Shown here one piece after another: positions 15,420 to 22,863 of a stretch of 64,000 nucleotides of DNA. The stretch lies in IMG/VR virus record IMGVR_UViG_3300047499_000102, positions 1 through 64,000 of that record, one strand, 5' to 3'. The translations under genes were made by a program, and so were the position numbers. The notes under the pieces were generated by a model. The model was not told the DNA's origin. It saw only the letters and a program-made list of their open reading frames with translations, and did not search any database. The stretch's first letter is position 1, and each line of letters begins with the position of its first letter. This stretch comes from a virus.

Positions 15420-15954
15420 CGGACACGACCTCCATGGCGAACGTACATGCTGAACACTTCTGCATCCCGAAGACGCCGGCGGGGACGCAGCACCCGGTGC
15501 CGCAGCCGTCATCGAGACGCACCGTGCACGGCTTGTCCGGGTTGCAGAAGCACGCCCCGCACGTCTTCGCCCCAACGGGCCACGTGGGCGGCGGTACCGT
15601 CTTCGGCACCGAGCGCCAGCACGGGTGCACCGTCCGCCCGAGTTGCTTGCTCGTCTCGGCCGCCAGCCGCACGGCGGCCGAGCAGCGCGCCGCGAGGTCG
15701 GCGATCTCCGCGATGTCGGTGCGGCCGTGCGTGCGCACATCGTTGACGCCGTCCAACTCTTCGGTGTGCAGCCGCACGTGCACCACGGTGCGTCCGCCGC
15801 GGCGCTCGGAGCAGATGAGCGCAAGCAGGCCCTGGCGTATGAGACGCCAGCCGATGCGCTTCCAGCTGCCCCAGAGCGTGAGCGTGCCGCCGTTGTCGTG
15901 CACGTCGCCGAGCACGATGATCTCGATGCGCGAGAGGCTCGTGGCCAGCGTCAT
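15379..15954 (-). CDS. Unknown Cys-rich protein
   Basis: 191 residues. The N-terminal part is beta-rich (SRIEIIVLGDVHDNGG, TVVHVRLHTEEL) and may bind a nucleotide or metal through GDVHDN, reminiscent of a metallophosphatase start but without the rest of that motif set. The C-terminus has many cysteines (CGACFCNPDKPC, CGTGCC, CSAC), a likely metal cluster. No family assigned. Confidence 0.5.
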   Translation of the reverse strand: MTLATSLSRIEIIVLGDVHDNGGTLTLWGSWKRIGWRLIRQGLLALICSERRGGRTVVHVRLHTEELDGVNDVRTHGRTDIAEIADLAARCSAAVRLAAETSKQLGRTVHPCWRSVPKTVPPPTWPVGAKTCGACFCNPDKPCTVRLDDGCGTGCCVPAGVFGMQKCSACTFAMEVVSDEEAQGAAVGAMR

Positions 15955-16124
15955 GCCGGAATCCGGTTCGGCGGCGAGTTGCTCTTCGGCGGCTCCAGCG
16001 ACACCTGCACCGCCTGCCAGCCGCAGGGGAGGCACACGAAGACCCGCGAGCCCGCGCGGCGACGGAGACGGTCCCTCTCGTGCGCGCGCTCCTCGCAGCG
16101 GCAGTAGATGGCGTCGCACGTCAT
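15951..16124 (-). CDS. Small CxC/CxxC protein
   Basis: 57 residues, between the HNH gene and the Cys-rich gene, coupled at both ends (ATGA). MTCDAIYCRCEER and VCLPCGWQAVQV carry C-x-C and C-x2-C pairs typical of a zinc ribbon; the tail is Pro/Asn-rich. The coding reading is supported by exact fit between neighbours. Confidence 0.6.
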   Translation of the reverse strand: MTCDAIYCRCEERAHERDRLRRRAGSRVFVCLPCGWQAVQVSLEPPKSNSPPNRIPA

Positions 16125-16501
16125 GTGAAGAGCTTCCCTTGCCCGCGCTTTCGATCGCGCGTCTCCCTCGCGTTCTTCGCGTGGTGCTTGGCGTCAAGCC
16201 GCAGATGATGCAACTGGCAGAGTGCTATAAGGTTCGCGTCGTCGCAGTTCTCCGGCGTGTGATCGCGGTGCGCAACGGTCAGGACGATGCGGACCGGATA
16301 CCAGTCGTCCTCGAAGCCCGACGGCGCCGTGCCCTCCGGCAGGAATCGCTCCGGGTTGGCGATCTCGCGCAGTACCATGGAGCCGTTCACGGCGCCGCAG
16401 CCAGGGTGCGCGCAGCGGTTGCCGTCGCGCTCGCGGATGCGCTTCGAGATCGCCTTCCAGTCCTTCGGGTAGCGGGCCCGCTCCTCGGGTCGAATCGGCA
16501 T
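16121..16501 (-). CDS. HNH endonuclease
   Basis: 126 residues. CAHPGC near residues 29-34 and TVAHRDHTPENCDDANLIAL followed by CQLHHLRLD form the zinc-stabilised HNH nuclease fold with H-x-D-H as the first His motif. Phage HNH proteins are homing nucleases or packaging/recombination nucleases. Here the gene lies inside the replication/repair operon and is translationally coupled, so it looks domesticated rather than freely inserted. Confidence 0.8.
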   Translation of the reverse strand: MPIRPEERARYPKDWKAISKRIRERDGNRCAHPGCGAVNGSMVLREIANPERFLPEGTAPSGFEDDWYPVRIVLTVAHRDHTPENCDDANLIALCQLHHLRLDAKHHAKNARETRDRKRGQGKLFT

Positions 16502-16854
16502 CAGGCGAAGTCCTCCCACTCCTCGACCCCACGCCTGCGCAGCTGCAGCCGCCGGCACCCCGGCGTCGCCCCGTGATTGTAGTCGCCGACGACGCGCAGG
16601 AACACGTCCGGCTCCACCTTGCCGGTGACCACCTCGTCGAGCAAGCGATCGCTCCGCAGCGCCCCGCGCGCGAAGGCCCTCGCCGTGAAGAACGTCGGCG
16701 CGCCCACCGTGATGGACTCGATCGCGACGAGCGCAGCGCGCGCCGGGGCGTCGCTGTTCGGCTTGTGCGGCCTCTCGAAGGCGATGGCCGCGCGCTCCCA
16801 GAGCGGCTTCGGCGGCGCCCTCGTGCCCTCCGGCATCGTCCAGAACTTCCACAT
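16501..16854 (-). CDS. Unknown protein
   Basis: 117 residues, start MWKFWTMPEGTRAPPKPLWE. A helical middle (ARAALVAIESITVGAPTFFT) and a basic C-terminus (CRRLQLRRRGVEEW). Coupled to the HNH gene by a one-base TGATG overlap. No family recognised. Confidence 0.55.
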   Translation of the reverse strand: MWKFWTMPEGTRAPPKPLWERAAIAFERPHKPNSDAPARAALVAIESITVGAPTFFTARAFARGALRSDRLLDEVVTGKVEPDVFLRVVGDYNHGATPGCRRLQLRRRGVEEWEDFA

Positions 16855-16934
16855 CACCGCTCGCGCCTCCACCACGCTCGACGGCCTCGGGCTGGGTCGA
16901 GGCAGAGTAGCGCGATGGCGAGCCCCACGCCCAT
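16854..16934 (-). CDS. Tiny ORF, hydrophobic N-terminus
   Basis: 26 codons: MGVGLAIALLCLDPARGRR then WWRRER. Both ends are TGATG junctions with neighbours, the same coupling used by real genes here. A short hydrophobic start with a basic, W-rich end fits a small membrane-associated peptide. Evidence is only positional. Confidence 0.35.
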   Translation of the reverse strand: MGVGLAIALLCLDPARGRRAWWRRER

Positions 16935-17142
16935 CACGTGCCGTTCCAGAGGTACGACGACACGCGCGGGGTGCCGCCTCGGGCGCCATCGACCAACTCG
17001 AGCAGACGGAGAAGCGCGATTGCGCTGTTGGTTGTCCCGCTCGGCCGATAGTGCGTCGCGACCAGCAGGGTGTCGATTGTGATCCCTTCGTCCGGATCGC
17101 CAACTCGCACCCCGTGAGCCCGTTGGCGCCTTTCACGCGCAT
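16934..17142 (-). CDS. Small unknown protein, frameshifted near 17090
   Basis: ATG at 17142 has a good RBS (gggag) and reads MRVKGANGLTGCELAIR; from about 17095 the sensible reading is in another frame, EGITIDTLLVATHYRPSGTT ... VSSYLWNGT, ending at 16934 in a TGATG junction. One missing base explains the break. An alternative is a later GTG start for the second part alone. No family recognised. Confidence 0.45.
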
Positions 17143-17173
17143 GTGCTTCTCCCGCTTCGGTCGCAGCGCAGGC

Positions 17174-17587
17174 TCAGCGCTCGGCATCGGACGATGCCTG
17201 CCCCGAATCGGCGAGCAAGCTCATGGCCCCCTGGAGCACCGGCGGCAGCGTGCGCTGCACGATGTCGACGGAGGCCACGCCCGGCGTACGCCCGAGCGCG
17301 ATGGCCGCGATCACTGCGTCGCGCACCGCATCGAACGCCGTCGCGATCGCCTGCAGGTCGGTCGGCAGAGGCACGGTCACGGACCTCGGCGCGGGCTTCT
17401 TCGTCGACTCTTCCATCCTCGGTCCCTCCTTCAGCAGATGCCACGCGATCTCGTGGCCGCACCGACAGAGCGGGCGGCCGCGCTTCGCCTTCGCGCGTGC
17501 GCGCGACCGCCGGTACTCCTCGCAGCCGCAGCCGTACTGGCAGGGGCCGAGCGGGCGTAACCCGTTCTTCGCCCGCCCGGCCGCCAT
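17174..17587 (-). CDS. Unknown protein with N-terminal Cys cluster
   Basis: 137 residues. CQYGCGCEEY and CRCGHEIAWH provide C-x3-C-x-C and C-x-C-x-H ligands for a metal site (residues about 16-50), followed by a basic linker and a helical C-terminal half (LQAIATAFDAVRDAVIAAIA). No family recognised. Confidence 0.55.
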   Translation of the reverse strand: MAAGRAKNGLRPLGPCQYGCGCEEYRRSRARAKAKRGRPLCRCGHEIAWHLLKEGPRMEESTKKPAPRSVTVPLPTDLQAIATAFDAVRDAVIAAIALGRTPGVASVDIVQRTLPPVLQGAMSLLADSGQASSDAER

Positions 17588-17590
17588 CGG

Positions 17591-18115
17591 CTACTTCTTC
17601 GCCTTGGCCTTCGACCGCGGCCCCGGCAACTCCTCGTCGTCCTCTTCCTCGGGCGGCTCGAATCCGGGCAGACCCTCCTGCCGCTCATCGGCCGTCGCGA
17701 CACGCGCGTCCTTCCAGAGCTCCTGCTTGTCCACGCGAACGCTCTCGATGACGCCCGTGGGCAGGAGCCGGTCGACGCACTCGACCTCGCGCAACTCGGT
17801 GGAGTTGTCGATGGTCTCCACGCACCGCGACCGCATGTTCTTGATCGCCGCGCTCTTCTCCCGGCACTCCGACAGGAACTGGCGCTTCGACTTGTCGAGC
17901 TCCTCCTCCTCGTGGTGGAGCTTGGCCATCTGCTTCATGGCCTCTTCGACCTTGTCCTGCCCCACGCGTACGGGCAGAAGTTCCTTGTAGGTGCGCCGCA
18001 CGACTGCATCGCGATGCTGGTGCGCCTTGTCGCCCGCCGCGCCGAGGTGCGCGTCGCGCGCCGCCTCGGGCGTCTCCTTCGTGCCCTTGCTCTTCTTCGC
18101 CTTCTTCGCAGCCAT
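17591..18115 (-). CDS. Coiled-coil protein, first gene of minus-strand operon
   Basis: 174 residues, start MAAKKAKKSKGTKETPEA with gaggag upstream. A Lys-rich N-terminus, long charged coiled coil (DKVEEAMKQMAKLHHEEEEL), then a domain with ELREVECVDRLLPTGVIESV, and an acidic then basic tail. As the promoter-proximal gene facing the divergent control region it is likely early and abundant. Function unknown. Confidence 0.6.
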   Translation of the reverse strand: MAAKKAKKSKGTKETPEAARDAHLGAAGDKAHQHRDAVVRRTYKELLPVRVGQDKVEEAMKQMAKLHHEEEELDKSKRQFLSECREKSAAIKNMRSRCVETIDNSTELREVECVDRLLPTGVIESVRVDKQELWKDARVATADERQEGLPGFEPPEEEDDEELPGPRSKAKAKK

Positions 18116-18231
18116 GGACGTCTCCTCGCCGCGCACGTCCACGACGTCGCGAGCGGCGACGCCTTCTCGTCGGTGCGGGCTCACCCACTACTACCTTGAC
18201 CGATGGCACTTGCGCAAGGCATGCTCCGGGC
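18116..18231. promoter_or_regulatory. Divergent control region
   Basis: 116 bp between the minus-strand operon (start 18115) and the plus-strand operon (start 18232). Plus strand: TTGACC at 18196-18201 placed 30 bp before the ATG. Minus strand: TTGCGC (18216-18211) with TAGTAG 18 bp further on. The stretch TTGCGCAAGGCATGC (18211-18225) recalls the CGCATGCG sites elsewhere. A switch region is a reasonable inference. Confidence 0.5.
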
Positions 18232-18423
18232 ATGTCGACGACGCCGCGCGCCACCACCAAGACCACCAAGCGCAAGCCGCAGCCGTACCTGATGGTCCGC
18301 GTGGACGACGAGCAGCTGGCGAAGATCACCAGCGCCGCGAAGAAGGCCGGCTCCAGCTACCCGGCGGTCTGGGCTCGCACGCTGCTCCTGCAAGCGGCCG
18401 AACGCGTGCTCGCGAAGACGTAG
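18232..18423 (+). CDS. RHH/Arc-like putative repressor
   Basis: 63 residues. A Thr/Lys-rich arm is followed by YLMVRVDDEQLAKITSAAKK and YPAVWARTLLLQAAERVL, the strand-helix-helix order of ribbon-helix-helix proteins. First plus-strand gene beside the divergent region and upstream of a perfect CGCATGCG pair, so it is the prime candidate for the factor that binds these sites. That link is inference. Confidence 0.65.
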   Translation: MSTTPRATTKTTKRKPQPYLMVRVDDEQLAKITSAAKKAGSSYPAVWARTLLLQAAERVLAKT

Positions 18424-18436
18424 TCCCGCGAAGGAC

Positions 18437-18460
18437 TTGACCGCATGCGTTGCGCATGCG
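18437..18460 (+). promoter_or_regulatory. TTGACC plus perfect CGCATGCG pair
   Basis: TTGACC (18437-18442) abuts CGCATGCG at 18442-18449 and CGCATGCG at 18453-18460, identical copies 11 bp apart, in the 95-bp gap before the gene at 18519. If TTGACC is a -35 element, the palindromes cover the spacer, as expected of a repressor operator. Confidence 0.6.
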
Positions 18461-18518
18461 AGGTTCTCCTCCAGAGACGCGCGGCAACCGACCGCCGCGC
18501 GCCTGAAGGGGGAACCCG

Positions 18519-19007
18519 ATGCGACCGAAGGGGCCCAAGGGCCGCGACATCCTCGACCAGGGCACGACCCTCGCGAGCTCCGCACACACCATGGCCGCCG
18601 GCATCCGCCTGACGGCGGAGACGACCCGCCACCCGATCGTGGCCCACGCCATCGCGCGCGCCAACCAGGAGCACGATACGCGCGTCCGCGAGGACGTCGT
18701 GCGGTCGCTCAGCCGCGAGCCCCTCGCGATGCTCTTCTCATGCATGGCCAACTGGGTGTCCGCGGTGCTCATGTCCGGCCCGCGGCAGCCCGAGTTGACG
18801 TGGGTGCTGCGCTTCGTGCCGACAGCGAAGCGCTGGCGCCTGTTCATCGTCGTCGACGGCGAGGAGGTCTTCGAGGGGCTGAGCAGCCACGTCGGGCAGC
18901 TGGCCATCGACGCCGAGCGCGCCTTCCGCCTCTGGGCCGACGAGGAAGACCGCAAGGAGAACGAGGCCCGCCTTGAGGCCTCCGTGACCGACCTGCAGAA
19001 GGAGTGA
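18519..19007 (+). CDS. Unknown 162-residue protein
   Basis: RBS gaaggggg before MRPKGPKGRDILDQGTT. The middle and C-terminal parts look globular (LAMLFSCMANWVSAVLM, WRLFIVVDGEEVFEGLSSHV) and the end is a charged helix (RKENEARLEASVTDLQKE). First gene after the operator pair. No family recognised. Confidence 0.6.
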   Translation: MRPKGPKGRDILDQGTTLASSAHTMAAGIRLTAETTRHPIVAHAIARANQEHDTRVREDVVRSLSREPLAMLFSCMANWVSAVLMSGPRQPELTWVLRFVPTAKRWRLFIVVDGEEVFEGLSSHVGQLAIDAERAFRLWADEEDRKENEARLEASVTDLQKE

Positions 19008-19010
19008 CCG

Positions 19011-19289
19011 ATGTCCTATGCCTACAACGATCTTCGCCCGACGCTGTTCACCGATGATGGGCAGCGTACGCTTCTGCGCGTGCGCGACAACGCGCGCGCC
19101 ATCCTCGATCGGTCGTGCGCCTTCCGCGCCGAGGCCCCGGCGCTGACGGACGGCGACCGCTGCATCGACCCGTGGCTGCTCGCCGCCTGCCTCGATCGGA
19201 TGGTCGAGTTGGGCGAGCTCCGCGAGGTGCCCACGCACAAGGACGCCTTCCTACAGCACCGCATCTTCGTGTCGGCGAGGCGCGGATGA
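19011..19289 (+). CDS. Unknown 92-residue protein
   Basis: RBS aaggag before MSYAYNDLRPTLFTDD. Helical body DNARAILDRSCAFRAEAP; a WLLAACLDRMVELGEL segment followed by a short strand pair resembles a winged-helix end (LREVPTHKDAFLQHRIFVSA). DNA binding is possible but not shown. Confidence 0.55.
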   Translation: MSYAYNDLRPTLFTDDGQRTLLRVRDNARAILDRSCAFRAEAPALTDGDRCIDPWLLAACLDRMVELGELREVPTHKDAFLQHRIFVSARRG

Positions 19290-19630
19290 CCGCCACAACC
19301 TCGATCGCGGTGAAGGACCGAGAGCGCAAGGCGATGGTCTGGAACGTCCCGCGCGGCTTCGGCGTGCAGTATCGCGCCGTCGCCCGCGAGGTGGCCATGG
19401 GCCGCTACAAGGGCACGCGCGACCTGCTCGGGCTCGTCGGCTACGACGTGAGCGCCGAGGTCGTGGCGACGTGGAGCATGCGCGAGCACGTCGAGGCGAT
19501 CGTGTACGCCCTCAACGTCCACGCGCGCGCCAGCGACAACCCGCTCCGCAAGCACCCACGCCCCGCATGGCTGCCGCAGCCCTGCCAGGGGCACGAGATG
19601 GCGGCGACCGTGCTGGAGCGCCACCGATGA
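19286..19630 (+). CDS. Unknown 114-residue protein
   Basis: ATGA overlap start, MTATTSIAVKDRERKAMVW. Helical segments VAREVAMGRYKGTRDLLGL and MREHVEAIVYALNVHARA. No family recognised. Confidence 0.55.
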   Translation: MTATTSIAVKDRERKAMVWNVPRGFGVQYRAVAREVAMGRYKGTRDLLGLVGYDVSAEVVATWSMREHVEAIVYALNVHARASDNPLRKHPRPAWLPQPCQGHEMAATVLERHR

Positions 19631-20007
19631 GCCTCGCCGAGAAGACCGACGCCCTCAACGAGGCGCTCGACGACGCCGAGACCATCTTCGAGATGCGCTT
19701 CAAGGTGGACGGGGTGACTGGCTCGGTTCCTCTTCTGCTAGGGAAACGGCTCGCATGGAAGAAGCAGGATGGCGACTGGGTGTTCGCCGTGCTCGACGAG
19801 CGACGACCGGAGGCGGTGTCTCTGCTCAAGGCGCCACGCCACCTTCGCATCGCCGCGGCCGCCGTTCTGCCGGCTCTCTGGCAAGAACTGGAGGGCAGCA
19901 TCGGCGTCAGCGAGCGCGAGGTCGAGAAGGCTATCGCCGCCGTCCGCACCTTCACTGCCGAGAAGCTCAGCGCCATGGCGCCGCCGCTGGTGCGGGGTCC
20001 ACGATGA
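19627..20007 (+). CDS. Unknown 126-residue protein
   Basis: ATGA overlap start, MSLAEKTDALNEALDDAETI. Acidic helical N-terminus, a central beta pattern (GSVPLLLGKRLAWKKQDGDW) and C-terminal helices. No family recognised. Confidence 0.55.
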   Translation: MSLAEKTDALNEALDDAETIFEMRFKVDGVTGSVPLLLGKRLAWKKQDGDWVFAVLDERRPEAVSLLKAPRHLRIAAAAVLPALWQELEGSIGVSEREVEKAIAAVRTFTAEKLSAMAPPLVRGPR

Positions 20008-20231
20008 TACCCGCGCGCGTGAAGCTCGACATCCGCAACGCGATCGCGCGCGCCCGCGAGAGGGTGCGCAGCATGCGCGATGCCCCGGAGTGGGGTGGCC
20101 AGTTGGGCGTGCGCACGCGCGAAACCGCCGACGCAATCGAGGCGCTCGCGCTGGCGACGGAGCGCATGCTCGACGCGCTCAACCGCCCGCAGCCGCTGCG
20201 CCGCAAGCCCGCCCGGAGGGCACGCCGATGA
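20004..20231 (+). CDS. Small basic helical protein
   Basis: 75 residues in ATGA overlap. Arg-rich helices (NAIARARERVRSM, DAIEALALATERMLDAL) and a basic tail (RRKPARRARR). Nucleic-acid binding is plausible. No family recognised. Confidence 0.55.
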   Translation: MIPARVKLDIRNAIARARERVRSMRDAPEWGGQLGVRTRETADAIEALALATERMLDALNRPQPLRRKPARRARR

Positions 20232-20479
20232 GGGCCGGCTTCACCCACCTGGACTTCGAGCTGGCGTACCTAGCCGCCTTCACGGCTCTCCGCTTCCTGC
20301 CGCCCGACGACATCGCCCAGCGCCTGGCGCGCGCGACCCCATCGGGCGAGGTCCTGCTTGAGGTCGTCGCGGCGATGCGCATGGCCTCCCCTCTCGGCGT
20401 CCCCGCCCCCTCGAAGCGCATGGCGGCCGCCTTCTCTGTCCTCGCGAAGTACGAACGGAAAGGATCGACGTCCCAATGA
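20228..20479 (+). CDS. Small helical protein
   Basis: 83 residues in ATGA overlap, start MRAGFTHLDFELAYLAAF. Mostly helical with hydrophobic faces. The stop overlaps the ATG of the SMC-like ATPase gene, so the two are coupled. No family recognised. Confidence 0.55.
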   Translation: MRAGFTHLDFELAYLAAFTALRFLPPDDIAQRLARATPSGEVLLEVVAAMRMASPLGVPAPSKRMAAAFSVLAKYERKGSTSQ

Positions 20480-21993
20480 GCCACGGTCACAAGGTCACTC
20501 GAATCGCCATCACGAACTACCGGGGCGTCCGCGCGCTCGACGCGAAGATCGGCCCGGGCGGCGCGGTCATCAAGGGGCGCAACGGGGGAGGCAAGACCTC
20601 GGTCCTGCGTGCCATCCGCGCCGCCCTGGCCGCGCAGGACATCAGCCCCGACGCCATCACGATCGGCGAGGAACGCGCCGAGATCCTCATCGACGTCGAC
20701 GACGTGAGCGTCCAGCGGGTCATCACCCCGAAGACCACGACGGTGAAGGCCAGCCGCGGAGGGATGTTCGCCGCCAAGCCGCAGACGTTCCTCAACGAGC
20801 TCCTCGGCAACGCCGCCATCGACCCGCTCGATCTGTTCCTGAAGAAGGACAAGGAGCGCCGGGCGGTCATCCTCGAGGCGCTGCCGGTGAGCGTGAGCGC
20901 CGCGCAGCTGCAGAAGTGGGCGCCCGTGCCGGACGACGTGGACACGAGCGGCCACGGGCTCGTCGTGCTCTCGCGCGTGCGGAAGGTCTTCTACGACCAG
21001 CGCACCGACGCCAACCGGGTGAAGGACGAGGCGGAGCGCGAGGTCGCGCGCATCAGCGCCATCCTCGCGAAGATGCCTGCGACGACGGGGCCCGATCTGC
21101 CCGACGCCGAGGCGGAGCTCGACGCCGCCCGCGCCGCCGCCGCGGGGCTCCATCAGCAGGAGGTCGACGCGGAGGCGACCGAAAAGAGGCAGGCGAGCGC
21201 CCGCGCCTCGCTTGAGGGGCTCAAGGCCGAGGCGGCAAAGGCGCGCGCCGACGCGGTCGCGATCGCGAAGATCGCCGAGGAGCAGGCGAAGCGGGAGGCG
21301 TTCGACGCCAAACGCGCCGAGGCCGAGCAGCTGGCGAAGAAGCTCGCCGAAGTGCGCCGGGAGATGCAGGCGCTGGGCAGCGAGTTGGACGCGCTCGTGG
21401 ACGTGAACGACACGGCCGCGCGGCTCGTGGCGGACGCCGAGACGAAGGAGCGGTCGGCCGCCAGCATCGAACAGACGCTCAACGCCACGGTCGCCCGCGT
21501 GACCCCCGAGCAGGTGGCCCAGATCGGCGCCCGCGTCGGGGCCGCGAAGGCTGCCGTGGACGAGGCGAAGGCCAGAGCGCAGCGCGCCGAAGTAGCCAGG
21601 CAACTCGACGAGGCGAAGGCGAAGGCCGCGCGCGCGACTGACGCGGCGCTCAACCTCGACCAGATCGTGAAGCGCCTCACCGACGATGCGCCCGTCGCGC
21701 TCGTCGCGGCCGCCAACGGCATCCCCGGGCTCGTGCTCGACGACGACAAGATCCTCCTCGACGGGGTCGACATCGACAAGCTCTCTGGAGCCGGCCAGAT
21801 GCAGTTCGCGGTGACCGTGGCCAAGCGCCTCAACGCCAAGAGCAAGATGCTGGTCGTGGATGGCATGGAGCGCCTGGACGAAGACAACATCCAGAGCTTC
21901 ATCAAGCTGGCGACCGCCGACGGGTGGCAGCTTTTGGCCACTCGCGTGGCATCCGGTGAGGTCGTGATCGAAGCCATCGAAGCCTCGCCGTGA
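20476..21993 (+). CDS. SbcC/RecF-like SMC-type ATPase
   Basis: 505 residues. Walker A GRNGGGKTS (34-42) after an N-terminal IAITNYRGVRALD strand-helix, a long Ala/Glu/Lys coiled coil with a short hinge region (residues about 190-400), the ABC signature-like LSGAGQMQFAVTVAK, and Walker B MLVVDGMERLD near the C-terminus. Phage proteins of this AAA_23 type form recombination/repair complexes with a nuclease; the Cas4/AddB-like nuclease at 24967 in the same operon is a possible partner. Confidence 0.8.
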   Translation: MSHGHKVTRIAITNYRGVRALDAKIGPGGAVIKGRNGGGKTSVLRAIRAALAAQDISPDAITIGEERAEILIDVDDVSVQRVITPKTTTVKASRGGMFAAKPQTFLNELLGNAAIDPLDLFLKKDKERRAVILEALPVSVSAAQLQKWAPVPDDVDTSGHGLVVLSRVRKVFYDQRTDANRVKDEAEREVARISAILAKMPATTGPDLPDAEAELDAARAAAAGLHQQEVDAEATEKRQASARASLEGLKAEAAKARADAVAIAKIAEEQAKREAFDAKRAEAEQLAKKLAEVRREMQALGSELDALVDVNDTAARLVADAETKERSAASIEQTLNATVARVTPEQVAQIGARVGAAKAAVDEAKARAQRAEVARQLDEAKAKAARATDAALNLDQIVKRLTDDAPVALVAAANGIPGLVLDDDKILLDGVDIDKLSGAGQMQFAVTVAKRLNAKSKMLVVDGMERLDEDNIQSFIKLATADGWQLLATRVASGEVVIEAIEASP

Positions 21994-22014
21994 TGCTACT
22001 CTCGGGCGAACGAA

Positions 22015-22043
22015 GCCCCCGCGACCTTGCCGGGTCCGGGGGC
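22015..22043 (+). other. Hairpin upstream of HNH-like gene
   Basis: Perfect 7-bp arms GCCCCCG (22015-22021) and CGGGGGC (22037-22043) with a 15-nt loop, in the 77-bp gap between the SMC-like gene and the gene at 22071. No T-tract follows, so it is not a standard terminator; it may be an RNA element controlling the next gene. Confidence 0.4.
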
Positions 22044-22070
22044 CTGACCGAACGCCCGAAGGAGGCGCCG

Positions 22071-22358
22071 ATGCCGAGAGTGTACACGAGGCTGCCGCTG
22101 GCGGACCGCTTCCGCCGATACGTGAACGTCGACGGGCCCATCGTGCGACCCGCGCTCGGTCCGTGCCATCTATGGACCGGAGCGTTCGCCTCTGGCTACG
22201 GGACCATGGGCGTCGGCTCGCGCAGCGACGGGACACGACGCATGGTGGGCGCGCACGTGGTCGCGTTCTTCATCGCCGAGGGGCGCTGGCCGGATGCGCT
22301 CGTGGACGAGTGGATCGCCATCGTGAACGAGGCGGCGGACCTGCGAGGTGTGCCGTGA
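22071..22358 (+). CDS. HNH-like protein lacking the C-terminal half
   Basis: 95 residues, start MPRVYTRLPLADRF with a strong RBS (aaggagg). CHLWTGAFASGYGTM and RRMVGAHVVAFFIAEGRWP match the first half of HNH_3-type endonucleases (CWLWTG ... GYG ... AHR). The usual second half with the H-x-CDN-x2-C metal site is replaced by a short helical end. So it is either a decayed homing nuclease or a reused domain. Confidence 0.55.
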   Translation: MPRVYTRLPLADRFRRYVNVDGPIVRPALGPCHLWTGAFASGYGTMGVGSRSDGTRRMVGAHVVAFFIAEGRWPDALVDEWIAIVNEAADLRGVP

Positions 22359-22816
22359 TGGACACGGTCGTCATCCAGACCGCGGGCACCGGACGCATCG
22401 TGATCGCCGGTGGTCCGCGGTGTGGGAAGACCACGCTCTCGCGCCGCATCGCTGCGATCATGGGGCTCGACCTGCTGGCCGTGCGCCACACCGACGACCT
22501 CGTCGGCGTGCTGGAGTGGTCAGAGGCATCGGCGCAGGTCGCCGAGTGGCTGGAGGCCCCGGGTCCATTCATCTGCGAGGGCGTGGCGGTCCCGCGAGCG
22601 CTGCGCAAGTGGCTCGCCGCGCACGACACCGGGGCTCCGTGCGACGTCCTGCTCTACCTGACCGAGCCCTTCGAGACGCTACTGAAGGGGCAGGCCGCGA
22701 TGGCAAAGGGCTGCCGCACCGTGTTCGACGAGATCGAGCCAGAACTACGAGCGCGCGGCGTTGAGATCGCGATGGGCGCGGCGCCTTCGCTTGCTCCAAC
22801 ACCTGTGAAGCAGTAG
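22358..22816 (+). CDS. Small P-loop kinase-like protein
   Basis: 152 residues; ATG at 22358, or GTG at 22355 in a GTGA overlap. GGPRCGKTTLS is the Walker A near the N-terminus; FICEGVAVPRALRKWLA and CDVLLYLTEPFETLL fit the core strands of an adenylate-kinase-like fold. It may phosphorylate a nucleotide or another small substrate; the substrate cannot be told. Confidence 0.65.
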   Translation: MDTVVIQTAGTGRIVIAGGPRCGKTTLSRRIAAIMGLDLLAVRHTDDLVGVLEWSEASAQVAEWLEAPGPFICEGVAVPRALRKWLAAHDTGAPCDVLLYLTEPFETLLKGQAAMAKGCRTVFDEIEPELRARGVEIAMGAAPSLAPTPVKQ

Positions 22817-22823
22817 GTTACCG

Positions 22824-22842
22824 CGCATGCGTAGCGCATGCG
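22824..22842. promoter_or_regulatory. Perfect CGCATGCG pair
   Basis: Two identical copies, 22824-22831 and 22835-22842, spaced 11 bp centre to centre, in the 47-bp gap before the gene at 22864. The context gttaCCg resembles the TTGACC that precedes the pair at 18442. Confidence 0.6.
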
Positions 22843-22863
22843 CACGACACAAGGAGGACGACC

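Noticed and set aside
20179-22236. 685-codon open frame antisense to the SMC-like ATPase gene
   Set aside because: Low-complexity Arg/His/Leu-rich translation, typical antisense shadow in high-GC DNA.
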